Below, one piece after another: positions 58,758-64,000 of a stretch of 64,000 nt of DNA. The position numbers and the translations under genes were made by a program. Position 1 is the stretch's first letter. Each line of letters opens with the position of its first letter. Location of the stretch: positions 169,501 through 233,500 of the forward strand of contig JACRHT010000003.1 in assembly GCA_016217545.1 (NCBI GenBank). The letters run 5' to 3'. Below the pieces are notes generated by a model. The model was given only the letters and a program-made list of their open reading frames with translations, was not told the DNA's origin and made no database searches. The DNA is from Opitutia bacterium. Its GTDB lineage: Bacteria > Verrucomicrobiota > Verrucomicrobiia > Opitutales > Opitutaceae.

Positions 58758-59579
58758 TTAGCCGGCGGAAGCGGGCGCGTCGATCCACACGCCGACATCG
58801 TGCACGCGGTGGAAATCGGGCGACCACTCGGGGATCGGCGCGAGATTCCAGCGCCAGGTGCGGTCCGGTGCGCGCAAGCCAAAGCGCGTGTAGAGCGTCT
58901 CCGTCTTCCACACCGTGCTGCCATCGGGCGCGAGATCGAGCCGCGCGGCATCGACGAGCAAGACGCGCACCGCCCCGCGACGCTCCGCCAGCCAGTCGAG
59001 GTGGCGGCGCGCGGCGACTTTGGCGCAACGATCGGGCAGGCCCTTGTCCTTCTCCGCGGCGGGCAGCGAGTGCGCCGGCACGAGTCCGAGCTGAGACAGG
59101 CAGTTGGCCGAGACGACGAAATCCGGCTCCCCGCCCGGCGGCGGACCGGGATCGGAGTCGGCGAAGAGCTTCGGCGCGTCGTGCGCGGAGATCACGTCGC
59201 GCACTTCCGCGAGCCGCGCGAGCACGCCGGTCGCATCCCATTGCTCGCAGCGCACGCGGCCGGCGAATCGCTTGGAGAAATCCTTCGCGGTCGCGCTGAC
59301 GACGATGTCGGCGAGCGTGACCTGCGCGAACCGCTCCGCGAGTTCGGCCACCGGCACGTCGAGGCAATCGCCCGCGCCGATCACGAGCGCGCGCTCGCGC
59401 CGCGGGCAGCGTTCGGTCGCGGCGAGGATCGCCTCGCGGCTTGCCCGCAGGTGCGGCGCCCAAGCCGCCCGCACGCGCGCATGGCGACCCGCGATGGCGA
59501 AGTGTTCGCGCGTCAACCCGAGCCGCTGCGCCCAGCGGGGCGAGTCGGTGCGAAGGCGTTTCCAGAATGCGGCGAGCAT
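58758..59579 (-). CDS. SAM-methyltransferase-like protein, unknown function
   Basis: The 273-aa protein has a Rossmann-type motif in the middle (ERALVIGAGDCLDVPVAELAERFAQVTLADIV), which fits a SAM-binding methyltransferase fold with acidic residue at the end of strand 2. Downstream strands contain FVVSANCLSQLGLV and RVLLVDAARLDL. The N-terminal part is helical and Arg-rich. No specific family is recognised and no substrate is suggested. The 195 bases between this gene and uxaB (58563-58757) hold one small palindrome ATGAC-TCGT-GTCAT at 58682-58695 and no gene. Confidence 0.7.
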   Translation of the reverse strand: MLAAFWKRLRTDSPRWAQRLGLTREHFAIAGRHARVRAAWAPHLRASREAILAATERCPRRERALVIGAGDCLDVPVAELAERFAQVTLADIVVSATAKDFSKRFAGRVRCEQWDATGVLARLAEVRDVISAHDAPKLFADSDPGPPPGGEPDFVVSANCLSQLGLVPAHSLPAAEKDKGLPDRCAKVAARRHLDWLAERRGAVRVLLVDAARLDLAPDGSTVWKTETLYTRFGLRAPDRTWRWNLAPIPEWSPDFHRVHDVGVWIDAPASAG

Positions 59580-59588
59580 GGCTAATCA

Positions 59589-59644
59589 GGTGGTCGCCGT
59601 CGTCCCGACGGCGACAGGCGCCAGCGGGGACGCCTGCGCCCACC
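59589..59644. repeat. REP-like inverted pair, GTGG-tagged
   Basis: GGTGG is followed by a perfect 9-bp hairpin (59594-59602 with 59606-59614, loop TCC) and a weaker second hairpin ending CCCACC (59639-59644). It lies between the methyltransferase-like and S9 peptidase genes. Confidence 0.75.
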
Positions 59645-59652
59645 TCACGTCA

Positions 59653-61755
59653 TCACTTCAAATACTCCGCGAGCCACGCGAAGACTTCCTTGTGCCAGAG
59701 TTCGCTGTTCTGCGGCTTCAGCACCCAGTGACCTTCGTCCGGGAACATGATGAGCTTCGACGGCACCCCGCGGCGCTGGAGCGTCGTGAAGAGTTCCATG
59801 CCCTGGTTGAGCGGCACACGGAAATCGCGGTCGTTGTGGATGATCAGGTTCGGCGTCTTGAAGTTGGCCGCGAATTTGTGCGGCGAGAACTTGTCGGCGT
59901 CGGGCGTCTCCCACGGGATGCCATGCTCCCACTCGTCGAACCAGACCTCCTCAGTGGTGCCATACATGCTGGAGAGGTTGAACACGCCGCAGTGCGTGAT
60001 GAGCGTGCGGAAGCGGTCGGTGTGGCCTTGAAACCAGTTCATCATGTAGCCGCCGTAGCTCGCACCCGCCGCGGCGGCGCGCTTCGCGTCGATGAACGGC
60101 TGCTGCTCCAGCCAATCCATGCAGGCCATCAGGTCGGTGAAGACCTTGCCGCCCCAGTCCTTGGAAATCTCGTCGGTGAACTTCTGGCCGAAACCGGTCG
60201 AACCGCGCGGATTCGGCATCGCGAGCACGTAGCCCTGCGCGGCCCAGATTTGCGGATTCCAGCGCGTGCTCCACGCATCCATCCACGCGCCTTGCGGGCC
60301 ACCGTGGACCCAGAAGACGAGTGGATACTTCTTCGCGGGGTCGAAGCCCGGCGGCTTGAGCAGCCACATCTGCACCGGCGTGCCACCCGCTCCGGCGACG
60401 GTGACGGACTCCAGCGCGTTCAGCTGCACGCCGGCGAGGAGCGCGGCGTTCGCTTGCGAGAGAGCGCGCGGTGCGTCGGCATCGGCGCCGACGAGGTTCA
60501 AGGCGCCGACTTCCGCCGGACGCGTGGCGCTGGCCTGCGTGAAGGCGAGCACGCCGCCGTCCGCCGTGATGCTCAAGCTGCCGAACACGCCGCCGCCGCT
60601 CGTCACGCGCGCAGGCGCGGACGCGGAACCGCTCGCGGCATCGATTGCCCACACCGGTTCGACGCCGGCGTCCTGCGCGGTGAAATAGAGTTTCTTGCCG
60701 TCCGGCGCCCAGACGAACGCCTCGGCGGAGCGGTCCCACTTTTGCGTGAGGCTGCGCGACTGGCCGGTGGCGAGGTCGAGCACCTTCAACTCCCAACGCT
60801 CCGCCTCGAAGCCGCTGCGCTCCTGCGCGCGGTAGGCGAGCGTCTTGCCGTCGGGCGAGAAGCGCGGATAACCCTCGGCGCCCGGCGCGGTCGTGAGGCG
60901 CTTGCGCTGGAGCGTCGCAAGATCGACGAGCCAGATGTCGTGATTCGTGCTCCACGCCTGCTCGCGTGTCGGCAGCGTCGGCGCGGTGAAGGCGAGCGAT
61001 TTGCCGTCGGGTGAAAACGCAAACTCGTCGCCCGCGCTGAAGGTGTCGGAAGTCGGCACACCGTCGTTCTCGCCGGGCGTGACATTGCGCGGCGCGCCGG
61101 CAGCGGCACCGTCCTTCACCGGCACGACGAAGACATGCTGGCGCTTGCCCTCGACCCAGGAATCCCAGTGGCGATAGAGGAGCTGCGTGACGATGCGGGC
61201 CTTCACCTTGCTGGCTTCGCGCGCGGCGAGCTTCTCTTTGTTCAGCTTGTCCGCCTCGGCGAACGGCTGGTCGGAAAACTCCGGGAATACTTCCGACACG
61301 AACGCGATCTGATCGCCTTGCGCGGACCACACCGGCGAAGAGGCGCCGGTGGAGAACGTCGTGACCTGCCGCGCTTCGCCGCCTTCGAGCGGGAGCACGA
61401 ACACCTGGTAGTCGTCGCCCGCGCGGTTCGATTCGAACGCGATCCACTTGCCGTCCGGCGACCAACGCGGGTGCCGTTCGTTTTTCGGCGTCGCGGTCAG
61501 CGCGCGGAGGCTGCCGCCCGTCGTATCGGCGATCCAGAGGTCCGACTGGGTGCGGTTCTCGGCGAACAGCACTTCGGTGACGACATAGACGACGTGACGA
61601 CCGTCCGGGGAGATCTGCGGATCGGACACGCGCTTGAGCTTGAACATGTCGTCGAGCGACAGCGGCCGCGGATCGGCCGCCACGGCAGTCAGGGCGACCG
61701 CGAAAAACGAAACGCAAAGGGCGGCGCAGCGGCCGCGAAGAAGGCGGGAGAGCAT
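59653..61755 (-). CDS. S9-family prolyl oligopeptidase/acylaminoacyl-peptidase-like protein
   Basis: The protein is 700 aa from ATG 61755, with a signal peptide ending near AVAAD (about residue 27). An N-terminal TolB-like beta-propeller (about 35-420) contains several SPDG blades (ISPDGRHVVYVV, WSPDGKWIAFES, FSPDGKSLAFTA and FSPDGKTLAYRA). The C-terminal alpha/beta-hydrolase has VFWVHGGPQGAW and catalytic Ser566 in GASYGGYMM, with Asp644 in NDRDFRVP and His676 in DEGHWVL as the rest of the triad. It is likely a secreted or periplasmic peptidase of small peptides. Upstream in-frame codons cross a heptad repeat and are not coding. Divergent from the DUF4286 gene. Confidence 0.94.
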   Translation of the reverse strand: MLSRLLRGRCAALCVSFFAVALTAVAADPRPLSLDDMFKLKRVSDPQISPDGRHVVYVVTEVLFAENRTQSDLWIADTTGGSLRALTATPKNERHPRWSPDGKWIAFESNRAGDDYQVFVLPLEGGEARQVTTFSTGASSPVWSAQGDQIAFVSEVFPEFSDQPFAEADKLNKEKLAAREASKVKARIVTQLLYRHWDSWVEGKRQHVFVVPVKDGAAAGAPRNVTPGENDGVPTSDTFSAGDEFAFSPDGKSLAFTAPTLPTREQAWSTNHDIWLVDLATLQRKRLTTAPGAEGYPRFSPDGKTLAYRAQERSGFEAERWELKVLDLATGQSRSLTQKWDRSAEAFVWAPDGKKLYFTAQDAGVEPVWAIDAASGSASAPARVTSGGGVFGSLSITADGGVLAFTQASATRPAEVGALNLVGADADAPRALSQANAALLAGVQLNALESVTVAGAGGTPVQMWLLKPPGFDPAKKYPLVFWVHGGPQGAWMDAWSTRWNPQIWAAQGYVLAMPNPRGSTGFGQKFTDEISKDWGGKVFTDLMACMDWLEQQPFIDAKRAAAAGASYGGYMMNWFQGHTDRFRTLITHCGVFNLSSMYGTTEEVWFDEWEHGIPWETPDADKFSPHKFAANFKTPNLIIHNDRDFRVPLNQGMELFTTLQRRGVPSKLIMFPDEGHWVLKPQNSELWHKEVFAWLAEYLK

Positions 61756-61873
61756 AGGCGAGCCGCGAACGTAGCGAGCGCGCGCCGCAAGGAAAGCGTC
61801 TGTTTGAGGGGATCGGGAAATTGTCCGGCGCTGTGCGGGCGCGCCCGGCGATGCCCGCTTGTCACACCCATCG

Positions 61874-61922
61874 TCCTCTGTCTTCTGTGCTCCGTCCTCC
61901 GTCTTCCGTTTCCCGTCCTCCA
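61874..61922 (+). repeat. seven degenerate heptamers upstream of the DUF4286 start
   Basis: The 49 bases are exactly seven 7-mers: TCCTCTG, TCTTCTG, TGCTCCG, TCCTCCG, TCTTCCG, TTTCCCG, TCCTCCA. They end six bases before the ATG at 61928, so the usual purine ribosome-binding site is replaced by a pyrimidine tract. On the other strand it is a purine-rich array, in the 5' region of the S9 gene. The period is exact although bases vary. Confidence 0.85.
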
Positions 61923-61927
61923 TCCCC

Positions 61928-62260
61928 ATGCCCGCCCTGCTCTACACCGTTCGCGCGACCTGCAAGGATCTTCAACAACGCGGCCGCTTTCTCTCGTGGC
62001 TAACGCCGAATCACGTGGCCGAGGTGATGGCCGGCGGCGCCACCGCCGTGCGCATCGTGCTGCCCGACCGCGAGAGCGACACCGCGCCCGCGATCGTGGA
62101 GACCCAATACGTGTTTCCCTCCCGCAAGGCGTTCGACGCCTACGTGCGCGACCACGCGCCGCGGCTCCGCGCGGATGGCTTGAAGCATTTCCCGCCGGAG
62201 AGCGGCGTCACCTACGCCCGTCAGGTCGCGGAGATCGCGACGGAGCTCGGCGGCGAGTGA
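61928..62260 (+). CDS. DUF4286-family small protein
   Basis: The 110-aa protein starts at ATG 61928, just after the heptamer array. The DUF4286 pattern is clear: LYTVRATCKDLQQRGRFLSWLTPNHVAEVMAGGATAVRIV, then YVFPSRKAFDAYVRDHAPRLRADGLKHFPPESG. This is a ferredoxin-like dimeric fold whose role is unknown. It has no signal peptide. No Shine-Dalgarno is visible because the preceding bases are the pyrimidine array. Divergent from the S9 peptidase gene. Confidence 0.88.
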   Translation: MPALLYTVRATCKDLQQRGRFLSWLTPNHVAEVMAGGATAVRIVLPDRESDTAPAIVETQYVFPSRKAFDAYVRDHAPRLRADGLKHFPPESGVTYARQVAEIATELGGE

Positions 62261-62272
62261 ACTAGCGCGACT

Positions 62273-62295
62273 GGAGCGACCAAGGTCGCTCCCAC
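62273..62295 (-). repeat. single GTGG REP hairpin
   Basis: On the minus strand GTGG precedes a perfect hairpin (arms 62273-62281 and 62284-62292, loop AA). It lies just after the DUF4286 stop and before the GTAG pair at 62342-62410. Confidence 0.7.
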
Positions 62296-62341
62296 GACAA
62301 ATCACTGCGGGCGAAGGCTCACGGCGAGGCATCCATCGCGC

Positions 62342-62410
62342 TGTAGCCGAGGTCGCTGATCCCGGCCCGAGGGAAGAAACACCGACCGGGCTCAGCGAGC
62401 CCAGCTACAG
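62342..62410. repeat. REP-like inverted pair, GTAGCCGG type
   Basis: TGTAGCCGAGGTCG begins the first hairpin (a few mismatches relative to 25653) and GAGCCCAGCTACA ends the second. The spacer is longer than in the recD2 copies, close to the 25653 copy (both have GAAGNAACACCGACCGGGC-like centres). It lies between convergent stops. Confidence 0.8.
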
Positions 62411-62425
62411 CGATGCGGCCCGCGC

Positions 62426-64000
62426 TCAGAAGCGATAGCTCGCCGTCACGCCGATCTGGCGCGGGTCAGCGCGGTTTTCGTAGCGCGTCTCGATGTAGTC
62501 GGGATCCGCGTTGCCGAAGAAATACACGCGCTTGTCGTAGGTTTCGTCGCAGAGGTTCTTGGCCCACAGCGTCAGCGTCCACTCGCGCCAGGCGTAGCCG
62601 AAGCTGGCGTTGACGACATGGAAGGCGCGGCGCGCTTCGTTCTGGTTGTTCGAGTCGAACTGCTGTGCGCGCGCGACGAGTTCGGCGTTGGCGAAGAAGC
62701 CCTCGGCGGCTCCGTAGCGCGTGCCGAACGTGTAGCCGTAGTGCGGCGTGTTCGCGAGGTCGCGGCCGCCGCCGGTGTTGCCGTTGCGGAGCGTGAAACG
62801 GTTCAGCTCCGACTGCATGAGCGCGAGCGAGCCGCGCACCGTCCAATCGCGCGCGAGCGCGTAGGCGCCGGCGGCTTCGAGGCCGGTGACGTGCGAGTCG
62901 CGGCCGTTGTCGGTGAAGAATCGGTAGTTGCCGCCGAAGCCCGCAGAGTCGCGCACCTGCGTGTTGCGGCGCGCGAGATAGAACGCCGTCAACTCGCCCG
63001 TGAGGCGGCGATCGAGCCAGTGGCCGCGCAGGCCGGCTTCCCAGTTCCACAGCGTCTCGGTGCCGTAGGTGAGCGGGTCGGCGGCGACGTCGATGCGCGC
63101 GTCGACGTTGATGCCGCCGGCCTTGTAGCCGCGCGTCACCGAGGCAAACACGAGCGTGTGCGCGTCGAGGTCGTGCTCGAGCGTGACCTTGCCGCCGAAG
63201 AGCGTGTCGTCGAACGCCGGGCGCACGACGACGGGCGTGTCGAACGTGCCGCGACTGACGCGGTAGCGGGTCTTAGTGCCGTCGCCGTCCATCTCGATGC
63301 GCTCGCCGCGGAGGCCGACGATGAGGCGCGTGGTGGGCGAGAAGTCGTGCTGCACCTGGCCGAAGAGCGCGGCGTTTTCCGAGCGATAAACCGTGCGCAG
63401 GCCGCGAACGTTGCCGGGATCGGTGTTGGTGTAGCGCGACCACTCGCCGATGTCGGCGTAGAACGCGCCGGCGGTCCAGCGGTCGATCCAGCTCAGCGCG
63501 TGGCCGGGCTCGGAATCGAGGCGGAGTTCCTGATTAACCGTCCAGCGCGTGCGATGCAGATCCGAGAAACCCATGTAGGACGCGGCGGTCCAGTCGTCGT
63601 CGTAGGCGTAGCGCGAGCGCGTGCGGGCGACGCTCGTGACGGTCGTGAGGCGCGCGGCGCCGAGGCCGCGATAGGTGCCGCGCAGGCTGGCGGCGAGCGA
63701 GCGCTGCTCGTCGCGGCCGGGCTGATCGCTGTAGGTGAGCTTGCCGTTGTTATCGAGGGCGAACTCGTCGTAGCCGTTGTCGAAATCCGCGGCGAAGAGT
63801 GCGGCGTCCCAGCGCCAGAGGTCGTTGGGATTCCACGTGAGGCGGAGGCGCGCGGTGGTCTCGTCGCGGGCGTTGGTGTCGCGGTTGAGCGTGACGTTGC
63901 GCCGAAAGCCGTCGGCGCGCGTCTGCTGCACGGCGAGGCGCGCCATGAGTTCGTTCGGGCGCGCGGCGATGAGCGGGCCGCCGAGGGCGAAGGCGCCGCT
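62426..64000 (-). CDS. TonB-dependent receptor, C-terminal part (cut by right edge)
   Basis: The frame is open to the window edge, so the start, signal peptide, TonB box and plug are outside; about 525 residues of beta-barrel are visible. Typical barrel and siderophore-type sequences are VFASVTRGYKAGGINVDARIDV, then WNWEAGLRGHWLDRRLTGELTAFYLAR, then LWAKNLCDETYDKRVYFFGNADPDYIETRYE, and the last strand QIGVTASYRF with C-terminal Phe. The SRGYKAGG-type sequence is characteristic of FyuA-like and related siderophore receptors. It is not closely related to the STN receptors at 43830 and 50041. Whether it has STN cannot be seen. Confidence 0.9.
   Translation of the reverse strand, partial: SGAFALGGPLIAARPNELMARLAVQQTRADGFRRNVTLNRDTNARDETTARLRLTWNPNDLWRWDAALFAADFDNGYDEFALDNNGKLTYSDQPGRDEQRSLAASLRGTYRGLGAARLTTVTSVARTRSRYAYDDDWTAASYMGFSDLHRTRWTVNQELRLDSEPGHALSWIDRWTAGAFYADIGEWSRYTNTDPGNVRGLRTVYRSENAALFGQVQHDFSPTTRLIVGLRGERIEMDGDGTKTRYRVSRGTFDTPVVVRPAFDDTLFGGKVTLEHDLDAHTLVFASVTRGYKAGGINVDARIDVAADPLTYGTETLWNWEAGLRGHWLDRRLTGELTAFYLARRNTQVRDSAGFGGNYRFFTDNGRDSHVTGLEAAGAYALARDWTVRGSLALMQSELNRFTLRNGNTGGGRDLANTPHYGYTFGTRYGAAEGFFANAELVARAQQFDSNNQNEARRAFHVVNASFGYAWREWTLTLWAKNLCDETYDKRVYFFGNADPDYIETRYENRADPRQIGVTASYRF

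Noticed and set aside
601..62410. CRISPR arrays or spacer-repeat structure from the many short repeats
   Set aside because: The repeats are dispersed, mostly single or paired, with no regular spacing and no cas genes.

Overview
The window is 64 kb of GC-rich (roughly two-thirds G+C), densely coded bacterial chromosome with no tRNA, rRNA, CRISPR array, integrase or transposase that I can see. The mixture suggests a Gram-negative member of the Verrucomicrobiota, most like the family Opitutaceae. Supporting points are ECF sigma/FecR/TonB-receptor clusters with TlpA-like secreted thioredoxins, an Mla-type lipid transport operon, the succinylase lysine branch (dapD-dapE), FecR proteins with DUF4880-like and DUF4974-like ends, and very many short hairpin repeats. 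The assignment is inference; no marker gene settles it. The left edge cuts the end of an unrecognised protein and the right edge cuts a TonB-dependent receptor.

Layout. 1-6.7 kb: a secreted c-type cytochrome, a 655-aa helical-repeat protein with a partner lipoprotein, and a fumarylacetoacetate hydrolase family enzyme. 6.8-9.8 kb: a CHASE4/HAMP NarL-type histidine kinase and a two-cupin protein whose linker carries two palindromes. 9.9-16 kb: a self-contained two-component locus. It holds an MbnP-like/MauG-like fusion cytochrome, an OmpR/CpxR-type regulator, a YHYH protein with a sorting-type tail and a sensor kinase. Three copies of a GTTAA-N6-GTAA site lie in its intergenic regions. 16-25 kb: an OPT transporter, an M13 peptidase, panE, panC and dapD-dapE. 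25.8-29.4 kb: a mlaE-mlaF-mlaD-pqiC-like operon. 29.6-35.2 kb: small membrane and secreted proteins (HAD, two DUF2721, DUF1304, MaoC, DUF2059, a HEAT-like protein). 35.3-40.6 kb: RecD2 helicase with two repeat elements inside its reading frame, an MscS channel, a cytochrome P460-like protein and a ChaN-like lipoprotein. 40.6-55.4 kb: a tandemly duplicated signalling/uptake cluster (small LuxR-type HTH, ECF sigma, FecR, STN-TonB receptor, TlpA-like thioredoxins), all on the minus strand. 55.5-64 kb: uxaB-uxaA for uronate catabolism, a methyltransferase-like protein, an S9 peptidase, a DUF4286 protein and a second kind of TonB receptor.

How it fits together. The duplicated 14.7-kb cluster is probably a pair of cell-surface signalling systems. 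In each, an outer-membrane receptor with an STN domain signals through FecR to its own sigma factor, with thioredoxin-fold proteins secreted alongside. The 9.9-16 kb locus looks like an envelope-stress or metal-linked regulon that controls itself.

The most unusual feature is repeat biology. At least a dozen short hairpin elements carry GTAG, GGAG or GTGG tags in the manner of REP/BIME sequences. Two sit in opposite orientations inside recD2 and stay in frame. A second class (paired palindromes centred on TA-N-TA, about 53-54 bp apart) occurs once in a coding linker and once between genes. A third class consists of degenerate 7-bp tandem arrays. No RAYT transposase is in the window.
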